A DNA stretch of 5,531 nt from Patescibacteria group bacterium. Lineage in GTDB: Bacteria > Patescibacteriota > Patescibacteriia > JAGPKW01. Within the stretch, counting starts at the first letter, position 1, and each line of letters starts with the position of its first letter. Of this stretch, positions 1 through 5,336 are shown in pieces. A model generated the notes under the pieces. It did not search any database and had not been told where the DNA came from. It worked only from the letters and a program-made list of their open reading frames with translations. The stretch spans positions 1-5,531 of the forward strand of contig JAGPKW010000057.1 in NCBI GenBank assembly GCA_018053685.1. The letters run 5' to 3'. Position numbers and translations under genes: made by a program.

Positions 1-1
1 T

Positions 2-184
2 TGGGCTATTGCATTCTGGATAAAAATGATAGTTCATTTAATGAATTCTAAATCAGAAGATAAAGTTGCATGGGTATTAATACTATTATCAACAAATATC
101 ATTGGAGCTTTAATATATTATGGTGTTGTAATAAATAAACCACAAGAAAAACCAAAAATACAAAATAATAAAAAATCTAGTTAA
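2..184 (+). CDS. C-terminal part of a small PLDc_N-like membrane protein (5' end outside window)
   Basis: The open frame enters from the left edge and gives 60 residues before a TAA stop. It contains the end of one hydrophobic helix (about residues 1-14 of the visible part, with two Trp), a short polar turn (NSKSEDK), a second hydrophobic helix (about 22-43), and a polar Lys/Asn/Gln-rich tail. The spacing of the turn, the DKVAW entry into helix 2 and the later G-A-L-I-Y-Y resemble the PLDc_N domain. That is a two-helix membrane module found at the N-terminus of cardiolipin synthases and also as stand-alone short proteins. No phospholipase domain follows, so this would be a stand-alone form of unknown function. 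The last codons and stop lie inside the terminator hairpin. Family assignment is by pattern only, and the start is not visible. Confidence 0.6.
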   Translation, partial: WAIAFWIKMIVHLMNSKSEDKVAWVLILLSTNIIGALIYYGVVINKPQEKPKIQNNKKSS

Positions 185-197
185 TCTAGATTTTTTT
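170..197. terminator. Bidirectional intrinsic terminator
   Basis: A perfect 11-bp stem (170-180 paired with 186-196) closes a 5-nt loop (ttaat). The plus-strand transcript ends in a run of seven T (191-197). The minus-strand transcript reads TTTTTTATTATTTTG after the stem, which is also a U-rich tract. It therefore probably ends both the rightward PLDc_N-like gene and the leftward operon whose last element, tRNA-Thr(GGU), stops at 201. The stop codon of the rightward gene (182-184) sits in the loop. The stem is AT-rich with a TCTAG core, so strength is moderate. Confidence 0.8.
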
Positions 198-200
198 ATT

Positions 201-276
201 TGGAGCCGACGTCGAGGATTGAACTCGAGACCTTCACATTACCAATGTGACGCTCTACCAACTGAGCTACGACGGC
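201..276 (-). tRNA. tRNA-Thr(GGU): tRNA-Thr (anticodon GGU)
   Basis: Read on the minus strand this is a 76-nt cloverleaf. It has a 7-bp acceptor stem starting GCCGTCG, a D arm GCTC/GAGC with loop AGTTGGTA, an anticodon stem TCACA/TGTGA with loop TTGGTAA, variable loop AGGTC, a T arm TCGAG/CTCGA with loop TTCAATC, discriminator U73 and an encoded CCA. The anticodon GGU (complement of 241-243) reads ACC and ACU. The acceptor stem has one U5-U68 mismatch, while the other tRNA-Thr in this window has a U-A pair there. The 5' end lies 2 nt after the murG stop codon, so it is very likely made from the operon transcript by RNase P. No separate promoter is visible. Confidence 0.96.
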
Positions 277-278
277 AA

Positions 279-1349
279 TTATAATTTATCTTCTATTAAT
301 TTTATCATATTATTATTACCAATTTCTATAACACTAGAAACTTTATTTCCTATTTCTTGCCTTCTATTTTTATTATATGCTAGTTCGCTCAAAATATTGA
401 CAAATTCATTATTATTAAAATTATTTTGATTCAATATTATAGCTTTATCTAAGAATAGTTTAGCATTTTTTTCTTGATGCCCTTCAAGTGGTATTATTAT
501 GCAAGCTTTTTTTAATGCACAGATTTCTGTTAATGTAGAAAATCCAGCTCTTGTAATTATAACATCAGCAAGATTTAATGCATCTTTCATCCCATCACTC
601 AAAAATTCAAATACATGATAATTAGATAAATTATTTTTTTCTATATTATTTTTATTTATTCCAGTTAAATGTATAACTTCATAATTTTCCAAGATATTAT
701 CTATATTATTTTTTATAATATTATTTATAAACTCTGATCCTGTTCCCCCACCCAATACCAATAATATTGGTTTATTACTTTTTATGTTAAATTTTTCTTT
801 TGCAACATTTATATCAAATTCATATAAACTTTTTCTAACAAAATTCCCAGTTTTAACAACTTTATTTTTATATTTTGCATAATCATTTAAAGATTCATCT
901 AATGTTACTGTAATTGTATCAGCAAATCTTGCCATTATTCTATTTGCAAGCCCGACTTCTAGATCTTGTTGATGTATAAAGGAAGGAATTTTTAAAAGTC
1001 TAGCACTTACAACTATTGGCACAGATACAAATCCTCCAGCAGTTAAAATTACTTTTGGTTTATATTTAATTAATAAATATAATGATTCTATAAATCCTAT
1101 TATAATATTAAAAAAATCTACAATATTTTTAATATCAAAATATCTTCTCAATTTTCCAGAATTTATAGATATAAATTCAATATTATAATCTTTTATAATA
1201 TTCTTTTCTGGACCATTTTTTGTTCCAACCCAAACATATTTATAATCAGGATACTTGTTATAAATATCTTCATATATAGCAATTAATGGGACAACTGATC
1301 CTAATGTTCCGCCACCAGAAAAAAATATTGTATTATTAAATTTTTTCAT
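279..1349 (-). CDS. murG: UDP-GlcNAc:lipid I N-acetylglucosaminyltransferase MurG (divergent)
   Basis: MurG adds GlcNAc from UDP-GlcNAc to lipid I on the cytoplasmic membrane face, making lipid II for peptidoglycan. The 356-residue length is normal for this two-domain GT-B enzyme. Visible motifs are the N-terminal glycine loop GGGTLGS (12-18), a GTKNGPEK segment (42-49), SGKLRRYF (64-71), AGGFVSVP (104-111), HQQD...GLANR (126-137), the second glycine loop GGGTGS (200-205), RAG..TLTEI (267-276, including the expected donor-site Glu at 275) and GHQEKNAK (290-297). The N-terminal loop lacks the His of the classical GGTGGH, and HEQN is HQQD. The ATG overlaps the manC stop (TAATG) with no Shine-Dalgarno, so translation is probably coupled to manC. 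It is the last protein gene of the operon and abuts the tRNA. The overall motif style suggests a CPR-type MurG; another GT28-family glycosyltransferase is a less likely reading. Confidence 0.9.
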   Translation of the reverse strand: MKKFNNTIFFSGGGTLGSVVPLIAIYEDIYNKYPDYKYVWVGTKNGPEKNIIKDYNIEFISINSGKLRRYFDIKNIVDFFNIIIGFIESLYLLIKYKPKVILTAGGFVSVPIVVSARLLKIPSFIHQQDLEVGLANRIMARFADTITVTLDESLNDYAKYKNKVVKTGNFVRKSLYEFDINVAKEKFNIKSNKPILLVLGGGTGSEFINNIIKNNIDNILENYEVIHLTGINKNNIEKNNLSNYHVFEFLSDGMKDALNLADVIITRAGFSTLTEICALKKACIIIPLEGHQEKNAKLFLDKAIILNQNNFNNNEFVNILSELAYNKNRRQEIGNKVSSVIEIGNNNMIKLIEDKL

Positions 1350-2653
1350 TATTTAATATTAACTTCTATAATTTTTAAATCAACATCTGAAATATTTTTT
1401 ATGCTGCAATCATTTAAATTATTTAAATAAATATCTTCATTTTTCTTTAAAACAGTTTTAATATTGTTTTCATTAACCTCTGCAACTCCATCTACAACAA
1501 TTAAATGCACACTTTCTATTAATTTAATTTCTTGATTAAGATATATATTTAATATTTTAATATTACAGTTTTTATTATCCAATAATGTCTCACAAACACC
1601 CCACTGGCTATGTATAACAATATTTTCATCAAATTCTTTAAAATTATTTTGTTTTAAGTAATCTACAACCTTTTTTATATCTTCTGATTTACCCTTCTTT
1701 TGTATAAGAATAGCATCTTTATCATCTATAATATTTATATCATCAATGCCTAAGGCAACTATTAATCTATTTGAATTACTATATGAAAATACATTTTTTG
1801 AATCTATGTTAATATATTTTTTATTATCTTCATTTTGTAAATCAGCTAATTTATCAAAAGATCCAACATCATTCCATGTTAAGTAACTTTTTAAAACAAT
1901 AATCATATCGGTTTTTTCTGATATAGCATAATCTATAGATATGCTATGCAATGTTTTAAAATCATTTAAAAATTGATCATAACTTTTTTGCATTATGTCA
2001 TATATTTCTTGATAATATTTTTTGCATTCAGCTATAAAAGTATTGGCACTAAAAGAATATATACCAGAGTTCCATAAATATTCATTACTTTCTAAATATT
2101 GCTTAGCAGTATCCAAATCAGGCTTTTCTTTAAACTCAGCAACTTTATAAAAATCCCCTATTTTGTCACCTATTTTTATATATCCATATCCAGTTTCTGG
2201 TTTATCTGGCTTTATCCCCATAGTTATAATTAAGTTAGAAGAAAAATTTTTGATTATATTTAGTTCTTTAATATATTCATCAACATTAGCTATATATTGA
2301 TCTGATGGCAATATTACGATATTTTCATTTTTATCAATATTGAATTTATCTATTAATGTTTTAATAGCAAAAGCTATGCCAGGAGCAGTATTTAAACTCA
2401 TTGGTTCTACAAAAACATTTGATTCATCAAAATCTTTATTGATCTCTTTTAGTTGGTGAATTATATGAAAATAATTACTTTCATTTCCAACTATAAAAAT
2501 TTTATTATTTTCAACAACATTTGAAGTTCTCAAATATGTATCCTGTAATAAAGAACTTTTACCATATAACTTTAAAAATTGTTTAGGATAGCTCTTCCTA
2601 CTAATCGGCCATAAACGTGTCCCAGAGCCACCGCATAATATAACAGCAATCAT
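1349..2653 (-). CDS. manC: Mannose-1-phosphate guanylyltransferase (type II-like, degenerate C-terminal cupin)
   Basis: This enzyme makes GDP-mannose from GTP and mannose 1-phosphate, the activated donor for mannose- and often fucose- or rhamnose-containing surface glycans. The nucleotidyltransferase domain (about 1-270) shows the family start GGSGTRLWP (8-16) followed by SRKSYPKQFL (18-27), NTAPGIA (88-94), PSDQY (116-120, metal-binding Asp118), GYGYI (155-159), FKEKP (174-178), WNSGI (194-198) and WNDVGS (260-265). A left-handed beta-helix-like linker follows. Residues about 345-434 align with the cupin of two-domain ManC/AlgA proteins (QWG at 350-352, VVDG at 386-389, IIEV at 428-431). The His-rich metal-binding loop is missing, so phosphomannose isomerase activity is unlikely. 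The start follows a 41-nt gap after the VanZ-like gene. No Shine-Dalgarno is seen, but a possible -10 box lies just upstream. Its TAA stop overlaps the murG ATG. Confidence 0.92.
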   Translation of the reverse strand: MIAVILCGGSGTRLWPISRKSYPKQFLKLYGKSSLLQDTYLRTSNVVENNKIFIVGNESNYFHIIHQLKEINKDFDESNVFVEPMSLNTAPGIAFAIKTLIDKFNIDKNENIVILPSDQYIANVDEYIKELNIIKNFSSNLIITMGIKPDKPETGYGYIKIGDKIGDFYKVAEFKEKPDLDTAKQYLESNEYLWNSGIYSFSANTFIAECKKYYQEIYDIMQKSYDQFLNDFKTLHSISIDYAISEKTDMIIVLKSYLTWNDVGSFDKLADLQNEDNKKYINIDSKNVFSYSNSNRLIVALGIDDINIIDDKDAILIQKKGKSEDIKKVVDYLKQNNFKEFDENIVIHSQWGVCETLLDNKNCNIKILNIYLNQEIKLIESVHLIVVDGVAEVNENNIKTVLKKNEDIYLNNLNDCSIKNISDVDLKIIEVNIK

Positions 2654-2694
2654 ATTTCTATTTATAATTTTTAGAATATCCTAACAAATATATA
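2654..2694 (-). promoter_or_regulatory. Possible internal promoter and palindrome upstream of manC
   Basis: This 41-nt gap is the longest inside the operon. On the minus strand it holds TATAAA (2666-2661), ending 7 nt before the manC ATG, with a weak TTGTTA (2687-2682) 15 bp upstream. A 14-bp near-palindrome, ttagaatatcctaa on the plus strand (2671-2684, one mismatched pair), lies between the two boxes where a repressor could sit. In sequence this AT-rich, such boxes occur by chance, so this is only a candidate for separate expression of manC-murG-tRNA. Confidence 0.3.
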
Positions 2695-3102
2695 TTATTT
2701 TTCAAGTTTTTTAATGGTAACTTTATTATATATAAATAAAAATAATATACTAGATATAAGTCCTAAATTATCTATTCCAAAATCAAACAAAGCAAAATGT
2801 CTTGTTGGAACAAAAAATTGATGCATTTCATCACTAAAAGCATATAAAGAACAAAATATAAAACATAATATCAATCTATAATTTATTTTTATTTCTTTAC
2901 AAAATGATTTTATGCATAAAAACATCAGTATAAAATATTCTACAAAATGAGCTATTTTTCTTAATACAAGATCACTAACTCCTGGGATATTTGATTTTAA
3001 ATTTGGTATTGATGATAAGGTAAAAATAATAGATAGCCATACAACAAATAATATTTTATATTTATTTTTATTTATAAAGTTTAATATCTTAGACTTTTGC
3101 AT
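2695..3102 (-). CDS. VanZ-family small membrane protein
   Basis: This is a 135-residue integral membrane protein with about four hydrophobic helices (roughly 15-33, 50-67, 73-90 and 112-127). It carries the polar signature of the VanZ-like family: RKIAHFVEY (48-56), then SDE.HQ.FVPTR (90-101), then D (107) and D-N-L-G (111-114). VanZ of the vancomycin cluster gives low-level teicoplanin resistance by an unknown mechanism. Most VanZ-like proteins in genomes have no known function, and this one should not be read as a resistance gene. Its ATG lies inside the end of ftsX (14-nt overlap in another frame), so translation is probably coupled. The context with ftsEX, manC and murG suggests an envelope role, which is inference. 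Confidence 0.85.
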   Translation of the reverse strand: MQKSKILNFINKNKYKILFVVWLSIIFTLSSIPNLKSNIPGVSDLVLRKIAHFVEYFILMFLCIKSFCKEIKINYRLILCFIFCSLYAFSDEMHQFFVPTRHFALFDFGIDNLGLISSILFLFIYNKVTIKKLEK

Positions 3103-4006
3103 ATTTTCTAATAGATAAAAGAGAGGAAATTACAGTAATTACAATTCCAACAGCGAGTTCAATAAATATAAGCTGTATAGATCCATGCATAATTAATTTT
3201 GATAAATTTTGGTTATATAAATTAAAGAATAAATTAATATATGGATTTAAAAATATCAATATAACATAATATGCAATAGTAGATATTAACCATCCAGCTA
3301 ACAAATAGAATACACCCTCTAATATAAATGGTATTTTTATAAACGACCAACTAGCACCTAAAAACCTCATTATTTCTATTTCTTTTCTTCTACTATATAT
3401 AGTTATTCTCAACGTGTTTATAACAGTTATTGCTGATATAAAAGCGAAAAATACTCCAACAGCTAATAATACCTTTGTTAGAGAATCATTAAAATTATTT
3501 AATTTATCAACTATTAATTTATTATCAGTATAATCAGTGTTTTCTATTAAATCTTTATATTTAAAATTCGAAAGATAATTTAAAACATTAGGATAATCAG
3601 CTACAGAATTAGCTTTTATTATTAAAGTTGCGCCTATCGGATTTTCTGTTAATGTATTTAAAGAATTCATTAATACATCATTGTTCATATGCTTTTTTTT
3701 GAAATCTTCTAAAGCTTGATCTTTAGAGATATATTGAACTTCTTTTACGCCTGCTATTGATTCAAATTCATGTTTTATAGCAAATATTTTATCTTCTGTA
3801 ACATCAGTTTTAAAATATACGCTAACATCTACTTTGTCTTTTATTGTATCAATAATATTCTCAGAAATTATATTTAAACCACCTAAAATATCAACCAATA
3901 TAAAAGCTATTACCATTGTTGTAATACAAACAAATGATAACCAAAAATTTCTAAAGAATCCTTGTATTGAATATTTTATTAATCTTAAAGAATTTACAAA
4001 AAACAT
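3089..4006 (-). CDS. ftsX: Cell division ABC transporter permease-like protein FtsX
   Basis: FtsX is the membrane subunit of FtsEX, which passes ATP-driven conformational change in FtsE across the membrane to activate a wall hydrolase at the division site. The 305-residue protein has the family layout: a cytoplasmic N-terminus, TM1 (about 22-45), a large extracytoplasmic domain (about 46-176) with D-V-S-V-Y-F-K (60-66) and E-P/N-P-like E-N-P (121-123), then TM2 (about 177-199), TM3 (about 222-256) and TM4 (about 275-297). The junction after TM2, INTLRITIYSRRKEIEIMR (196-214) followed by FLGAS, is the hallmark of FtsX. The start is 11 nt after the ftsE stop, with tandem TAA stops and a run of AAAT repeats between and no Shine-Dalgarno. 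Its 3' end overlaps the VanZ-like gene. Confidence 0.95.
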   Translation of the reverse strand: MFFVNSLRLIKYSIQGFFRNFWLSFVCITTMVIAFILVDILGGLNIISENIIDTIKDKVDVSVYFKTDVTEDKIFAIKHEFESIAGVKEVQYISKDQALEDFKKKHMNNDVLMNSLNTLTENPIGATLIIKANSVADYPNVLNYLSNFKYKDLIENTDYTDNKLIVDKLNNFNDSLTKVLLAVGVFFAFISAITVINTLRITIYSRRKEIEIMRFLGASWSFIKIPFILEGVFYLLAGWLISTIAYYVILIFLNPYINLFFNLYNQNLSKLIMHGSIQLIFIELAVGIVITVISSLLSIRKYAKV

Positions 4007-4017
4007 TTATTTATTTA
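4007..4017 (-). other. ftsE-ftsX junction with tandem stop and AAAT repeat, no Shine-Dalgarno
   Basis: On the minus strand the junction reads TAA TAAATAAATAA ATG. A second in-frame TAA (4017-4015) directly follows the ftsE stop (4020-4018), and the spacer is a short AAAT tandem repeat leading into the ftsX ATG. No purine-rich ribosome-binding site is present. A tetranucleotide run directly before a start codon could slip and change spacing, but with about three units this is weak. Confidence 0.5.
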
Positions 4018-4698
4018 TTATATGATATAACTTCCATTTTCCTTATCACTAATAACAACCCCATCTTCTAATGTTATAATTCTTTTATTTAAACTATTAA
4101 CAACTTCTTTATCATGGGATATAAGGATTATTGTTGTGCCCATATTGTTTATATCCTCTAATAAAGTTAAAATACCTTTTGTATTTATAGTATCTAAGTT
4201 GCCTGTAGGCTCATCAGCAATTAAAATAGAAGGATTAAATGCTAATGCTCTTGCTATTGCAACCCTTTGCTGCTCTCCTCCAGACAATTCGCTTGGATAA
4301 TTATCTCCTTTATTAGAAAGTCCAACAACTTGTAATAATTGGTCTATTTTCTTTTGCATTTTATCTCCAAAATCCCCACATATTTCACAAGCAAAAGAAA
4401 TATTTTCTCTTGCGGTCTTTTTCTGCAATAATCTAAAGTCCTGAAATATAGTAGCAACTTGTCTTCTTAATGATGGTATATCTCTTTTAGATATTTTAGT
4501 AATATCCCAACCATCAATTATAATTTGTCCCTTTGTTGCTTTTTCCTCTGCTGTTAAAAGTTTTGCTATCGTGCTTTTCCCTGCTCCACTCCTTCCTATA
4601 ATACAAACATATTCACCATTATTGATATTAAAATTGACATCCTTTAATACATCAATGGATTTATTGTATGTTTTATAAACATGTTTAAATTCTATCAT
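4018..4698 (-). CDS. ftsE: Cell division ATP-binding protein FtsE
   Basis: FtsE is the cytoplasmic ATPase of the FtsEX divisome complex, and the adjacent ftsX is its partner. All ABC motifs are intact in the 226-residue protein: Walker A GRSGAGKS (35-42), Q-loop Gln86 in F-Q-D-F-R-L-L, signature LSGGEQQR (138-145), Walker B ILIADEP (158-164, Glu163 catalytic), D-loop N-L-D (167-169) and switch His195. The Q-loop context FQDFRLL and the location before ftsX separate it from the related LolD and MacB ATPases. The start is 7 nt after the rlpA stop and is preceded by TTAGAAA rather than a Shine-Dalgarno. Length is normal. Confidence 0.96.
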   Translation of the reverse strand: MIEFKHVYKTYNKSIDVLKDVNFNINNGEYVCIIGRSGAGKSTIAKLLTAEEKATKGQIIIDGWDITKISKRDIPSLRRQVATIFQDFRLLQKKTARENISFACEICGDFGDKMQKKIDQLLQVVGLSNKGDNYPSELSGGEQQRVAIARALAFNPSILIADEPTGNLDTINTKGILTLLEDINNMGTTIILISHDKEVVNSLNKRIITLEDGVVISDKENGSYII

Positions 4699-4705
4699 TT
4701 TCTAA

Positions 4706-5221
4706 TTAATTTATTTGTTTTTCTATCTTTACCCAAATTTTACCAGTAGATAGTTTTGCAATCTGTTCAAATGCTTTTACTGACAAATCAATAGTATTAC
4801 CATGATAACTCCCCATTCTATCATTAACTTTTACTATTACATATTTATTATTAGCAACATTAGTAACTTTTAAATATGTTCCAAAATCAACTCCATTAAT
4901 AGCACACGTCATAAGATTTCTATCAAAAATTTCTCCTGATGCTGTTTTTTTACCTTGGAAAACATTTGTTGTCCCATAATATGTACCATATCCATATTTT
5001 AATAGTTTGTATTCCTTTTCTTCAGCAAAAGGTAATATATCCCCTTCTTTAATACCTAAATAATAGCCATGGGGGCTAACATCTATTTCGTCTGAAAAAG
5101 GCATAACGTCGCCTGGTAAAATCTCGGCAAAAGCAACATTATATAAAACAAAAAAAGAAAATATAATTATAATTATATTTAGATTTTTTCTCATAATATT
5201 TTTAAATCTTTTAAAAAACAT
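4706..5221 (-). CDS. rlpA: Exported RlpA-like double-psi beta-barrel protein
   Basis: RlpA-family proteins act on peptidoglycan outside the membrane, and in Pseudomonas RlpA is a septal lytic transglycosylase acting on naked glycan strands. This 171-residue protein has a signal peptide (basic start, hydrophobic 14-27, cut probably after Ala32 in A-F-A). It has a linker with two similar short motifs, PGDVMPFSDE (36-45) and EGDILPFAEE (59-68), then a double-psi barrel (about 77-166) with GKKTASGEIFD (90-100), F-G-T (113-115), VKVNDRMG (130-137) and I-D-L-S (144-147). There is no lipobox Cys and no SPOR domain, unlike E. coli RlpA. The usual His of the AAH segment is Ile108, while Asp134 of N-D-R is kept. 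It is first in the operon. The ATG at 5221 may be leaderless; Met10 (5194) would also give a good signal peptide. A non-enzymatic wall-binding role is possible. Confidence 0.85.
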   Translation of the reverse strand: MFFKRFKNIMRKNLNIIIIIFSFFVLYNVAFAEILPGDVMPFSDEIDVSPHGYYLGIKEGDILPFAEEKEYKLLKYGYGTYYGTTNVFQGKKTASGEIFDRNLMTCAINGVDFGTYLKVTNVANNKYVIVKVNDRMGSYHGNTIDLSVKAFEQIAKLSTGKIWVKIEKQIN

Positions 5222-5236
5222 ATAAATAGTATAACA
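5222..5236 (-). promoter_or_regulatory. Extended -10 promoter of the rlpA-ftsEX-manC-murG operon
   Basis: The minus strand shows TGTTATACT (5236-5228), a TGn-extended -10 element close to consensus. The hexamer TATACT ends 6 nt before the rlpA ATG at 5221, so transcription would be expected to start at or within a base or two of the ATG, giving a leaderless mRNA. At 17-bp spacing the -35 position (5256-5251) reads TTTTAA, a poor match, which is tolerable with an extended -10. No other good promoter fits between the two divergent genes. Confidence 0.5.
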
Positions 5237-5250
5237 TAAATATATATATT
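5222..5250 (+). promoter_or_regulatory. Possible promoter of tRNA-Thr(CGU)
   Basis: The tRNA must be transcribed rightward from the same 38-bp gap or from inside the start of rlpA. A TATATT at 5245-5250 would place the start about 7 nt downstream, near 5257, just before the mature 5' end at 5260. The -35 position is not recognisable. If real, it overlaps the rlpA promoter on the other strand. Low-complexity AT sequence makes this uncertain. Confidence 0.25.
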
Positions 5251-5259
5251 TTAAAATTT

Positions 5260-5335
5260 GCCGTTGTAGCTCAGCTGGTAGAGCAATTCCCTCGTAAAGA
5301 ATAGGTCAGCGGTTCGATCCCGCTCAACGGCTCCA
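5260..5335 (+). tRNA. tRNA-Thr(CGU): tRNA-Thr (anticodon CGU)
   Basis: This is a 76-nt cloverleaf with a perfect acceptor stem GCCGTTG/CAACGGC, D arm GCTC/GAGC with loop AGCTGGTA, anticodon arm ATTCC/AGAAT with loop CTCGTAA, variable loop AGGTC, T arm AGCGG/CCGCT with loop TTCGATC, discriminator U73 and an encoded CCA. The anticodon CGU (5293-5295) reads ACG. The base of the anticodon loop has a C31-A39 mismatch. It shares U73, the variable loop and 23 of its first 25 bases with tRNA-Thr(GGU) at the other end of the operon, which supports threonine identity and a common origin. It is oriented away from the operon. Confidence 0.95.
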
Positions 5336-5336
5336 A

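Noticed and set aside
247..429. Plus-strand open frame of 60 codons
   Set aside because: It runs antisense through the tRNA-Thr and the 3' end of murG, both of which are secure. Its hydrophobic composition is what AT-rich antisense of Lys/Asn-rich codons gives.
2695..3102. VanZ-like gene as a glycopeptide resistance determinant
   Set aside because: Family membership alone does not imply resistance, no vanHAX-type genes are present, and the neighbours are housekeeping wall and division genes.
3834..4025. Plus-strand open frame of 63 codons
   Set aside because: It is antisense to the N-terminal TM1 region of ftsX, with no ribosome-binding site and no recognisable protein. ftsX is certain.
5018..5116. 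S-layer homology (SLH) domain in the RlpA linker, suggested by PFSD
   Set aside because: The stretch is only about 33 residues and lacks the SLH helix and the G-I-(hydrophobic)-G-Y/F ending, so the match is limited to four residues.
279..5221. Recoding of UGA (as in Gracilibacteria/Absconditabacteria or Mycoplasma)
   Set aside because: All reading frames are full length and family-sized under the standard code, Trp residues in conserved places are TGG where checked, and stops are TAA or TAG.
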